From Antedon mediterranea (taxonomy: Eukaryota > Echinodermata > Crinoidea > Comatulida > Antedonidae), in NCBI RefSeq assembly GCF_964355755.1, contig NC_092672.1, forward strand, positions 28,578,501 through 28,642,500: a DNA stretch of 64,000 nt, given 5' to 3'. Position numbers and translations under genes: made by a program. Within the stretch, counting starts at the first letter, position 1, and each line of letters begins with the position of its first letter. The notes below the pieces were generated by a model that worked only from the letters and a program-made list of their open reading frames with translations, was not told the DNA's origin and made no database searches. Of the stretch, positions 23,052 to 33,394 are shown piece after piece.

Positions 23052-25333
23052 ATGACACAGTCAAAAATTTTAACAAATATTTCACGAACTAAGCGTTTGG
23101 ATCCCTCAAATCTGCAGACAGAATTCAAAAGATGTCTGACAACATCAGATCTGGTCATGGTAGGAGTCAGCAATATGGTTGGTTCTGGTATTTACGTTTT
23201 AACTGGAGAGGTAGTAAGAAACGTTGCTGGACCATCAGTAGTAGTATCGTTCATAATTGCTGGATTGGTGTCTTTGATGGCAGCTATTTGCTATGCTGAG
23301 TTTGGTGCACGAGTTCCAAAGACTGGTTCTGCTTTTATGTACGCCTACGTCACTCTTGGAGAGATATGGGCCTTTTTAATTGGTTGGAATCTCATTCTGG
23401 AGTATATTGTAGGAACAGCCGCCGTGGCATCTGCATGGAGCGGTAGCTTTGATCAACTACTTGGAAACCAGATAGAAAATATTACGATAGAATATGTGCT
23501 GAACGGTGAAGCATGGGAATCCCCCATATTGGGAAAATATCCAGATTTTGTTGCTTTCGTTATAGTGTGTGCACTAGCAGTGGTGGTGTGTCTCGGTGCT
23601 TCATGTTCCTCCAACGCCATGAACATATTTGTTATACTCAATGTAACGATAGTCATTGCAATGTTTATAATATCTCTGACCAAAGCGGATATTTCAAATT
23701 TTAGCAGCGGAAATGGATTCTTCACGTTTGGTTTCCAGGGAGCTATGGCCGGAGCCGCAATCTGTTTCTATGCGTTCGTTGGTTTTGACGTCATAGCATT
23801 GGCAGCCGAAGAAGCTTTAACCCCAAACGAAAGCATGCCAGTTGCTTCATTATTTTCTGTCGTGTTTGTAATTTGTCTGTACGTTTTAGGTTCAATAACC
23901 TTAATCTTACTAGTTCCGTACAATGAAGTTGTGCCCAAAGCAGCATATCCAGCAGCGTTTAAAAGCGTTGGTTATCAATGGGCTGAATATGTCGTTGGTG
24001 TTGGCACATTAATTGGAATGGGCTCCGCGGAACTTGGCTTTATGTTTGCCATACCTCGATCTGTTTACGCCATGGCCATTGAAGGACTACTTTTTCCATG
24101 TTTTGCAGTAGTGAGCAAACGTACACAAATACCAATCATAGCAACTCTCGTGTTCGGTGCAATGTCTGCTATACTTGCTCTCTTGTTTGACATTTCGGCT
24201 CTTGTTGAATTCTTATCAATTGGAACATTGATGGCATATGCTATGGTGTCAGCGGCTGTAATAGCTGTAAGATATGAACCATCACATCAACAAGATACAG
24301 ACGACGTATTGTCAGATAGTGACACTCATGATAGCTCCTCCTGCACAGGATCATCTCTACCAACCAGGAACTACGGAAGTCTCAAAGAACGATTTCAGAA
24401 GATTCCAATAATCAGTAACCTTCCACCAGGAAGAGCTGTTTGTGTCTGCTACTTTCTCTCGGTTGTATTTCAATTTCTGGCAGTTTTGCTTTTTAATTCA
24501 AATGCCATGTCGAATTGGTGGGTGATGTTGCTGGCCATATTATTTGTAGTGTCAGCCATTCTGACATTTATTCCAATACCACTCCACAACCGAAATGAAG
24601 ATATTACGACGTTTAAGGTACCGTAGCGTAGATGTTATTTTACAAAATTTTACAATATCTTAAATGCCTTTTAAATCAACATAGCCAATAAGAATGTTCC
24701 AAAGAATTGTTAAAGACGAGGTTTTATCTAAATGTTGTATTATTTTATTCTATTCCAGACGCCATTTGTACCGTACTTCCCAGCACTGAGTGTGTTCTTC
24801 GACATTCTGTTGTTAGTGAAATTACAAGCAACAACATGGCTTCGATTTATCGTCTGGGTAACTATAGGTAAGTCCATTTAAAAGGGATTCAAACGTGGGG
24901 CTATCCAGTTTTGGCCCTCTAAACTATATTCAAAATGTCATTGCACCATTTTTAGGCCCTGGGCCCCCTATTTCAAATTCCTGGGTCCGCAGCGACGCTG
25001 CTGCTACGGCACGGTTCGGGCATGCTACAATATTATACGAATATTAGAACAAACGTTGGCGACGGAGAGGTTTAAAGGTGTTCTTTTTATTTACAAGGTT
25101 AGGTGTTTCAATTTTTTCTTCACTTAAATTGAAATAATATTTACACTTTCACAATGTGTTTTTAAAAAGGCTTGCTGATTTATGTATTTTACGGCTATCA
25201 TCACAGTGTAGAAGGAAAGAAAAGAAGTTCTGGTGAAACCAACGATTATCAGAGAATGACAAACGACTCAAGGCCAATTCACTACGGGACAATTGAGATG
25301 AGTAAACCACCATCAACAAGTAAATTAGATTAG
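23052..25333 (+). CDS. Gene C: cationic amino acid transporter family protein, close tandem paralogue of gene B, complete
   Basis: Coding exons 23052-24617, 24759-24867 and 25170-25333 give 612 residues. Acceptors and donors are canonical (TTCCAG|AC, ATAG|GTAAGT, AAAAAG|GC), and the last two exons are 109 and 164 bases, as in gene B. All family motifs are present: [47 protein letters not shown] and RSVYAMAIEGLLF. Most positions are identical to B by eye. Differences cluster in loops and the cytoplasmic linker before the last helices (QQDTDDVLSDSDTHDSS). The first exon begins at 23009 after TTTCAG. A GTG twelve bases before the ATG is in frame, but gene B supports the ATG. Presumed role: plasma-membrane exchange or uptake of cationic or related amino acids. 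Confidence 0.93.
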
Positions 25334-25625
25334 ATACAAATCGAGAAATTTACATGGAGAAAAGCTGCCATTAACGTGATGCAAGTGCTTTAAAAAGGTG
25401 ACAGAAATAACGTCATATGAAGTGAAATAGAGACACGCATTCAACGCAGACAATTGAGATGAGTAAACCTTAAACAAGCAAATTAGATAAGATGTGAATC
25501 GAGAAATTTACATGGAGATAAAAGGCTGCATTACGTAGACGAGTAAAATAGAGACACGTACTTACCATTATTCATTGACAAACAATAAGATTAGATGTTA
25601 ATCGAGAATTTTACATGGAGAAGTT
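25334..25625 (+). repeat. Tandem duplication of the stop-codon region in the 3' UTR of gene C
   Basis: The coding-end block GACAATTGAGATGAGTAAAC (25288) recurs at 25449, 161 bases on, followed by a degraded AAGCAAATTAGATAAG and the same TCGAGAAATTTACATGGAG block. A third partial copy (AGATGTTAATCGAGAATTTT) is at about 25593. The duplicated unit therefore includes the last ~15 codons of the gene. Confidence 0.75.
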
Positions 25626-26059
25626 GAATTAGCAGAACTAGCATTATAAATTGTCAACTTTCTGCAGTACTTTGCTGTTACTTGTTACTGATCTGATTAA
25701 AATCTTTTAGAGGTGGATAAACGTGTACAAGCTTTGTATTTTTTTGGGTTATCTTTCCATTGAATTTCTTTTCCTTCATACTTTACTCAAGGCAATCTAA
25801 CAACAATACACAAATACCAACAGTACTGACTATGTACATGTGTTCTCCGCGGCGTGCGCGGTGTCTGTTATGCATTGTATCGCAGCCACAGATAACACCT
25901 TTGATCTCTGGAGCTCAGTATCCTATTGATAGATTGTCTTGCTTTACTCTAAGAGTAATGCAGCATTCATACCGAAAAACAGAAATCCGACCAGAACTAT
26001 GTAACTAATAAAAGTATCCGTGACAGTAATATTAATAGACCACCATTATTATGTGCAGG

Positions 26060-26200
26060 TTTTATGATATGAGTAGTTTTAAAAAACCTGTTTCTTTTCA
26101 AATTCACCAGTTTTTTTTCGTTGCTTCTCTATTGTTAGTCAACTGAAACTATTGTTAGTTGAAAGGCTGGTTACATAACCTTTACAGCTTAATCACACTT
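26060..26200 (-). repeat. Dispersed repeat, antisense copy of the family at 40200-40340 and 40795-40930
   Basis: In reverse complement it reads GGTTATGTAACCAGCCTTTC, then AACTAACAATAG, GTTGACTAACAATAG, and GTGAATTTGAAAAGAAA. The same order is seen at both plus-strand copies near 40.2 and 40.8 kb. Confidence 0.65.
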
Positions 26201-26354
26201 AGCATTAAGACCCAAAAATTAAAAAAAATATTTTTTTCCCCGGTGAAATCTTATGTACGAGAATTTTACTGTAGGCGGAGAGGTATGTACTCTGGGAGTG
26301 TCGTCTAGTATAATGTGTTATTTGGTTATCAATTTCAAGGTAAAAGGAAGTATA

Positions 26355-27200
26355 AATGATTGGTATTTTTGTAACAGTCTTTTATGTGGCTTACCTGACT
26401 ATGAGATTGCAAAACTTCAGCTAGTTCAAAACACTGCTGCAAGGATGATCACTTTGACTAAAAAGCGGCACAGTATTACACCGGTGTTGAAAGAACTTCA
26501 CTGGCTGCCAGTGTGTAAGAGAATAACGTTTAACATCTCGCTGATCACTTACAACGCGTTACATGGGCTTGCCCCTGATTATATTCGCGAGCTCATTTCT
26601 GAATACATCCCGTCGCGCTCTTTAAGGTCTGGTGATCAATTTCTTCTAACATTACCAAAATCATCCACTGCTTATGGTAGAAGGTCTTTTGCAGCAATAG
26701 CACCTTCATTATGGAACAAACTTCCACTCTTTGTGAGACTTGCTCCTTCAGTCAGTATTTTTAAATCACGACTGAAAGCCCATCTGTTCTCATCCGGTAT
26801 TAATTAACTTATTTATTCATTCATTTATTCCTTCCCCGAAACCTTGACTCAGAAATACCGGGATGGTGTCCGGCGGGGGATAGTTTAACCCTAGCTTAAG
26901 TTGTGCATGCTTCATTTACTCTCTATTCTTAATTCTGGCCCCGAAACCTTAACTCAGAAATACCGGGATGGTGTCCGGCGGGGGATAGTTTTACCTTAGT
27001 TAAGCATAGTTAAGCTTTGTTACATTTTTTTTTCACATTATTGATTGTCTCCATCCCCGAAACCTCGACTAAGAAATACCGGAATGGTGTCCGGCGGGGG
27101 ATAGTTTATTACCATTAGTTAAGGTCCTATGTAAAGCACCTAGAGGGGTCAGTGATCCATTAGGCGCTATATAAATACTGTTTATTATTATTATTATTAT
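26355..27200 (+). mobile_element. 5'-truncated L2/CR1-like LINE with tandem repeats in its 3' UTR
   Basis: The open frame ending at 26807 carries the classic C-terminal reverse-transcriptase pattern: YFCNSLLCGLPDYEI, KLQLVQNTAARMI, LKELHWLPVCKRI, YIPSRSLRS, and a final FKSRLKAHLF. It begins abruptly near DWYFCNS, so it is 5'-truncated. Three imperfect copies of a block (CCCCGAAACC ... ATACCGGGATGGTGTCCGGC) lie at about 26833, 26939 and 27055, spaced 106 and 116 bases. The element ends AAAGCACCTAGAGG, GGCGCTATATAAATAC and (TTA)n at about 27197, the usual L2-type terminus. The frame is intact over about 150 codons. Confidence 0.88.
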
Positions 27201-27229
27201 TATATCCACTTTCGTTATATCAATCCTGA

Positions 27230-27632
27230 ACTGTTTAACCATGGAGAAAAGAGCTCCCGTTCAACTCGCTTTCTAGAATGGTTTAATCAGGGAGTTGTTA
27301 ACAACTCCCTGGTTTAATGTAATATGATTGCAAGGGTTGAATGCACCATTTGAGTACACTGATGGTTCTCGTAGCAAACTGACGTAGCATGAACAAAACC
27401 ACCCGATTCCCAGTGCTGTATTTCACCCGATTCTGCTACTGTCCACAGCTGCTATCTATCTCAATGTAACGATAGTTATAGCAATATTTATAATATCTTT
27501 AACCAAAGCGGATATTTCAAATTTTAGCTCAGAAAATGGATTCTTTCCGTTTGGTTTGCAGGGAGTTATGGCCGGGGCTGCAACCTGTTTCTATGCGTTC
27601 GTTGGGTTTAATGTAATCGGATTAACATAAAA
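27230..27632 (+). pseudogene. Fragment D: broken CAT-gene duplicate, 5' non-coding region fused to an internal coding piece
   Basis: The left part, 27230-27405, matches the 5' region of gene B at about 14341-14475 (GAGTACACTGATGGTTCTCG; AAACTGACGTAGCATG). After a short unmatched stretch, 27460-27620 encodes [20 protein letters not shown] and [16 protein letters not shown], equal to about residues 196-246 of gene B. It then diverges and hits TAA at about 27630. In this copy the family GFDVIA becomes GFNVIG. There is no start codon or downstream exons, so it cannot encode a transporter. It sits directly after the LINE tail, so rearrangement around that insertion is one explanation. Confidence 0.85.
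27279..27318. mobile_element. 24-bp perfect palindrome flanked by a 9-bp direct repeat
   Basis: The palindrome CAGGGAGTTGTT / AACAACTCCCTG occupies 27288-27311. The 9-mer TGGTTTAAT precedes it (27279-27287) and is repeated at 27310-27318. Gene B's matching sequence (TCAACTCG ... ATGGTTTTATGTAA at about 14353-14380) has one copy of the target and no palindrome. Confidence 0.75.
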
Positions 27633-28694
27633 TGCCAAGTCAATGTTGATAAATAGCAGTTTTTAAAGTCCTCACTCGCTTTGATGTTACGCTAGGCCTA
27701 GGCAGCCAAGCACCAAGCAACACCTACGCTTCGCTCAAATTTACCGCAGTCATATTTTGGACGCGCCTCAATATTTCGTTGCCATGCGAAACAGATTTTG
27801 TTATGACTTACGAAAACGAATACGTGTGCGTGACGTATCCGTTTTCGTTATCGTATTCGTAAGATTGCGAAACCTCTCTAATTAACTATGATATTTTGTA
27901 TTTTAACCGATTTGGTAGTGCTAAATTGTGTGACGAATCCGTTTCTTTACGCAATATACATGACGCAATTTCGCGTTGAGTTGTGTAAGTTACTTCGTAT
28001 TAAATGAGTTTGAATGAAATTTTAACTGAAAAAGAATTACTAAGTGTGTGCAGGATGAAACGCATTAAATTTACGTTTTACAACTTGTTGATATGCGTAC
28101 TTATACGACTACTAAACCGTCGTAATGGTAGATAACGCGAGTTACGCACATTTACGTTTCCTCATTGAATTCTGGTATCTTGAATGAGAGACTCAGTTCA
28201 GTATACTTAGTGGATACAGTAGTGTGACAGGTATCTGTTAAATCTATTAAATACACCCATGTTACATTCCAATAGGCCTACTTTTCAGAATATTTCAAAA
28301 AGGTTGTGTGGACCATTTATTACTAAAGCAAACTGGACTGGTGAACTTTTTAGTTAGACATTTTTAAAATGAATTAGCTTTTGCCTTCGCCTGTTTATGT
28401 TAATTGTGAAATTGCCAACTAACGACGATTTACTAGAAATCAACATTCCAAGTGATACGAACTTTCCAAATGAATCTTTCCATTTACTCTTCAACACAAT
28501 TTTGTTAAAGATGCCTGATGTGCCGTCTGCCGAACAAATGAAAGAGTATGTGATAAATACATCATATTGTGTTTTATTGAATTTTAGATTGTGTATATAC
28601 TGTACTGTTAATCATCTTTATTATTTTGCTGAATCGTGAGATGGAATGTATTTATTATGCGTATTATACAGTATGTCTTATTAACATGTCTAAC
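27633..28694. other. Intergenic; one orphan open frame
   Basis: An open frame from ATG at 28397 runs LPTNDDLLEINIPSDTNFPN and reaches a possible donor AGA|GTATGT at about 28546. I recognise no domain and see no partner exon, so I do not call a gene. Nothing else is supported. Confidence 0.35.
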
Positions 28695-28733
28695 CAGGGA
28701 AGAGTTAAAATTCAATAATTTAACTCTTCCCTG
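28695..28733. repeat. Hairpin, 15-bp perfect arms with CAGGGA / TCCCTG ends
   Basis: Arms CAGGGAAGAGTTAAA and TTTAACTCTTCCCTG flank nine bases. The ends match those of the palindrome at 27288-27311, about 1.4 kb away. No clear target duplication. Confidence 0.7.
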
Positions 28734-29870
28734 ATATAACATTCACAAATAGCGTCATAATAAAAATATCTTGTAAAGTGCTGTTGTAGTTGTGTACTAT
28801 TATACATTAAAAAAAAAATAACAAGTTATTGAAAAAAAAAATATACGAGTAAGAATCCTAATAGAGAACTATATATGTGACTTGCACTACTGATAAAGGG
28901 CTAGTGTTGTCTGAAAGCTCTGCTAATTTTTCTGGATGTTTTACCTTATCGATTTAGCTTTTTGCTTGTTTTATTTTGTACCTCCATTTAAATCCAGCCA
29001 CTGATATCCACAGCATTATCATTTTTTTTCAGTAATTTGCTATTGGAATTATATATAGCTATGTATTAATATGTGACGATTATTATTGAATAAAGTACAT
29101 GTAGTGTGTAACAGTTTGTCGAAATTTGATTATAATTATTATAATAGGGATAAGAACTCCTGAATAATAAATGGGCGTGGAGTACCCGATTCTCAGTTCT
29201 GTATCTGCACATACGAGATTATTTCACTGTAGGCCCATAGCAGCATTCTGTTCGTGAAGAGGTTTTTTATGTAGAGCATCTTGTGTATACGTTTGTCTTG
29301 TGAACCTCTGAGGGTCCCTAATGATCAGCAATTGCGGGATGGATCACCCTCATTAAATATGATTGAAAATGTGAATTTTACATAGGGCTATGTTTATACC
29401 TTGAATCTTCCAGTACATTAAAAAAAAAATTCTTCTGTCCTTTCTTCAGGAGTCCGTCTGCAGGTTAAGTCGGATGTCAAAGTCCCTACTTATGTCACAG
29501 GGTGAACGTATTTACACGGACACTACACATAACACGACACCTTACGGAGAAATTGTGTTTCGAGCTGCTCAAGCATTATGCGTATGAAACGAAATGTGTG
29601 CCAAAATATGTATCTTTTTACCAATATTAAGTCGAAATACAGTATAGAACTTAGACTTGTCTCCTTCGTCTTATTCATTTGTTCATGTTTGTTCTATAAT
29701 AAATAATAATATAAATAAATAAATATAAAACAATACCGACACATTTGAAGCCAGGTAACTCTTTCATTTATTTTTACCACAGATAATATGCAGATTGATA
29801 AGTACCAACTAAACAACTATATAAGACATATAAAAATATAAAAGTATTAATGCATACTAAAGCATTTGGA
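28734..29870. other. Intergenic, no gene recognised
   Basis: AT-rich with short homopolymer runs. Contains ACATAGGGCTATGT at about 29378. No supported gene. Confidence 0.4.
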
Positions 29871-29871
29871 C

Positions 29872-31820
29872 TGATAATTTAATATTCGGATAGGCCACGT
29901 ATCAATCAATCAATCAATCAATCAATCGTTCGTTCGTTCGTATCAAAGTGTAAAATGTCTAGAAGGGGGGTTGTATTATGAAAAGGTATGTAGCCTGATA
30001 ATTTAATATTCGGATAGGCCACGTATCAAAGTGTAAAATGTCTAGGAGGGTGGTTGTATTATGAAAAGGTATTTAGCCTGATAATTTAATATTCGGATAG
30101 GCCACGTATCAAAGTGTAAAATGTCTAGAAGGGTGGTTGTATTATGAAAAGGTATTTAGCCTGATAATTTAATATTCGGATAGGCCACGTATCAAAGTGT
30201 AAAATGTCTAGAAGGGGGGTTGTATTATGAAAAGGTATGTAGCCTGATAATTTAATATTCGGATAGGCCACGTATCAAAGTGTAAAATGTCTAGAAGGGT
30301 GGTTGTATTATGAAAAGGTATTTAGCCTGATAATTTAATATTCGGATAGGCCACGTATCAAAGTGTAAAATGTCTAGGAGGGTGGTTGTATTATGAAAAG
30401 GTATGTAGCCTGATAATTTAATATTCGGATAGGCCACGTATCAAAGTGTAAAATGTCTAGAAGGGTGGTTGTATTATGAAAAGGTATGTAGACTGATAAT
30501 TTAATATTCGGATAGGCCACGTATCAAAGTGTAAAATGTCTAGAAGGGTGGTTGTATTATGAAAAGGTATGTAGCCTGATAATTTAATATTCGGATAGGC
30601 CACGTATCAAAGTGTAAAATGTCTAGAAGGGTGGTTGTATTATGAAAAGGTATGTAGCCTGATAATTTAATATTCGGATAGGCCACGTATCAAAGTGTAA
30701 AATGTCTAGAAGGGTGGTTGTATTCTGAAAAGGTATGTAGCCTGATAATTTAATATTCGGATAGGCCACGTATCAAAGTGTAAAATGTCTAGAAGGGTGG
30801 TTGTATTATGAAAAGGTATGTAGCCTGATAATTTAATATTCGGATAGGCCACGTATCAAAGTGTAAAATGTCTAGAAGGGTGGTTGTATTATGAAAAGGT
30901 ATTTAGCCTGATAATTTAATATTCGGATAGGCCACGTATCAAAGTGTAAAATGTCTAGAAGGGGGGTTGTATTATGAAAAGGTATGTAGCCTGATAATTT
31001 AATATTCGGATAGGCCACGTATCAAAGTGTAAAATGTCTAGAAGGGTGGTTGTATTATGAAAAGGTATTTAGCCTGATAATTTAATATTCGGATAGGCCA
31101 CGTATCAAAGTGTAAAATGTCTAGGAGGGTGGTTGTATTATGAAAAGGTATGTAGCCTGATAATTTAATATTCGGATAGGCCACGTATCAAAGTGTAAAA
31201 TGTCTAGAAGGGTGGTTGTATTATGAAAAGGTATGTAGACTGATAATTTAATATTCGGATAGGCCACGTATCAAAGTGTAAAATGTCTAGAAGGGTGGTT
31301 GTATTATGAAAAGGTATGTAGCCTGATAATTTAATATTCGGATAGGCCACGTATCAAAGTGTAAAATGTCTAGAAGGGTGGTTGTATTATGAAAAGGTAT
31401 GTAGCCTGATAATTTATTATTCGGATAGGCCACGTATCAAAGTGTAAAATGTCTAGAAGGGTGGTTGTATTCTGAAAAGGTATGTAGCCTGATAATTTAA
31501 TATTCGGATAGGCCACGTATCAAAGTGTAAAATGTCTAGAAGGGTGGTTGTATTATGAAAAGGTATGTAGCCTGATAATTTAATATTCGGATAGGCCACG
31601 TATCAAAGTGTAAAATGTCTAGAAGGGTGGTTGTATTATGAAAAGGTATGTAGCCTGATAATTTAATATTCGGATAGGCCACGTATCAAAGTGTAAAATG
31701 TCTAGAAGGGTGGTTGTATTATGAAAAGGTATGTAGCCTGATAATTTAATATTCGGATAGGCCACGTATCAAAGTGTAAAATGTCTAGGAGGGTGTTTGT
31801 ATTATGAAAAGGTATTTCTA
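29872..31820. repeat. 83-bp minisatellite, about 23 units, with a nine-unit (747-bp) higher-order period
   Basis: The unit contains CGGATAGGCCACGTATC; anchor positions run 29887, then 30011, 30094, 30177 and on to 31754 in steps of 83. The first step is 124 because a 41-base (AATC)n/(GTTC)n insert interrupts unit one. Variants recur 747 bases apart: GGGGGG at 30214 and 30961, GTAGAC at 30491 and 31238, and TTCTGAAAAG at 30725 and 31472. There is no conserved unit/variable spacer layout, so this is not a CRISPR array. No coding frame persists. Confidence 0.95.
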
Positions 31821-31859
31821 TCATTAGGTTTGGTCTATTTACAGAAGGTACGTTATCTA

Positions 31860-32775
31860 ATAAAATGTTCATTTTAATATTAATGAGCCGAATAATAATA
31901 AAACAAAACAAAAATGAGTAAATATTGCCCCGTTGTTAAATTCGCTGATGACACTAGTACTATTGGTCTCATAGTTTCAAACAATGATGAAAATTATCGT
32001 AGCGAAATACAAAGATTTGTTAAATTTTGTGACGATAATTATCTCCAAATAAATGCATCAAAAACAAAGGAGATGATCATTGATTTTAGGACTAAACATA
32101 AATTTAATTTTCAACCAATCACTATCAAAGGTAAAGAAATTGAAATTGTTGACCAGTACAAGTATCTAGGAATTGTTTTCAATGATAAACTGAGTTGGGG
32201 AGACCATATAGACTTCATCAGCAAAAAATTAAGTCCCAGAATGTATTGTATGAGAACTTTATATAAATTTAACTCCTGTGATTTGATGTTACTTTCGTTC
32301 TATAGATCCGTTATATGTAGTGTTTGGACGTATTACCTCTCCTGTTGGGCTGGTAATGTTACCGGAGGGAATAAAGGACGCCTTGAAACTTTCATCCGTC
32401 GGGATGGTAAAATGATTGGTCTGGAACTGCCTTCCTTTACCGATGTGCACCTAGAACACCTCCAGAAAGATTTCGAACGCATTGAGTCGGATGCCTCTCA
32501 TCCTCTCCACAAAGTGATCATAGACCAACTTAATCCAAGTGGTAGATTGAGGCTCCTCATTGTGAAAACAAATCGATTTGCTAAATCCTTTATTCCCTCC
32601 GGTATCATCCAGTACAACAGGAAGTCAAGAAGATAATTTTATATTGTAATTTTTTAGATGTTTTTATATGAATGGTTTTATGCTATATTTGTTTTTATAG
32701 TGTCTTCTTTGTTATTATGACGAGCAATGAATTTCCTTTTTGAGGATCAATAAAAGTTATCTTATCTTATCTTAT
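31860..32775 (+). mobile_element. 5'-truncated CR1-group non-LTR retrotransposon (possibly Rex1-like) with (TTATC)n tail
   Basis: The frame 31914-32636 begins VVKFADDTSTIGLI, the reverse-transcriptase FADD box. It continues LQINASKTKEMIIDFR and KYLGIVFNDKLSWGDHID, which are hallmark LINE motifs, and ends in a basic tail. After the stop come GGATCAATAAAAG and TTATCTTATCTTATCTTAT at about 32756-32774, a pentanucleotide 3' tail. The frame is uninterrupted for about 240 codons. The endonuclease and N-terminal reverse transcriptase are absent. It lies directly next to the 83-bp array. Confidence 0.88.
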
Positions 32776-33394
32776 AATATAGCACATTACCAGGAATAAT
32801 ATTGTATTGATTGATTTTTCATATAATATGCTATATTGTAATCGAATAATATTGCCTTAGGGAATAGATTTAATATATTTTGAAGAACCAATCATCAATT
32901 ACTGAAGAAGTTGAACCAAACAACTTCCTGTCTCAGCCTGCGCGTTGTGCCAGGAAGTTTACAGTGGCGACGAGGGAAAGAAGCTGAAGCCGGTCAACCA
33001 TGAATGTCGTTAACTCGGAAATATAAACGGAGTATATAAATCTACCACCGATTAACTACTTTGTGGTAGATACTGTACAGGCAAGAAAACGGCAAGTTAG
33101 GCCTATAATTAATATGTCTGAATACATCTTTAAGTATCATCAAGTTCATTTTTACTCAATTAAAAAGTTGACGCTTGTTAATCCTCATCATCATCGATGC
33201 ATTCTTAGGTCATTGGTGCTATCACGTCAATGTTTGAATTGTGCGCATGTTCCTTTTTTGCTCTATTTATATTTTAGGCTTAAGTGCTGATACATTTTTC
33301 CCGCAATTTTGACCAATCACAAGTGACAATTCATATGCTCCATCGCTTGTGATTGGTCATATTCATTGCGTCAGGTGAGAACGTGTAGTTTGTT
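32776..33394. other. Intergenic between LINE and gene E 3' end; contains a hairpin
   Basis: No gene supported. A hairpin with perfect 14-bp arms (TGACCAATCACAAG at 33310-33323 and CTTGTGATTGGTCA at 33346-33359) contains inverted CCAAT/ATTGG boxes. It lies about 35 bases past the end of gene E. Confidence 0.5.

Noticed and set aside
28397-28639. 80-codon frame LPTNDDLLEINIPSDTNFPN...
   Set aside because: No recognisable domain and no partner exon; listed only as an orphan frame in the intergenic entry.
29872-31820. Regularly spaced repeats resembling a CRISPR array
   Set aside because: The whole 83-bp unit is conserved with no unique spacers, and the window is clearly eukaryotic.
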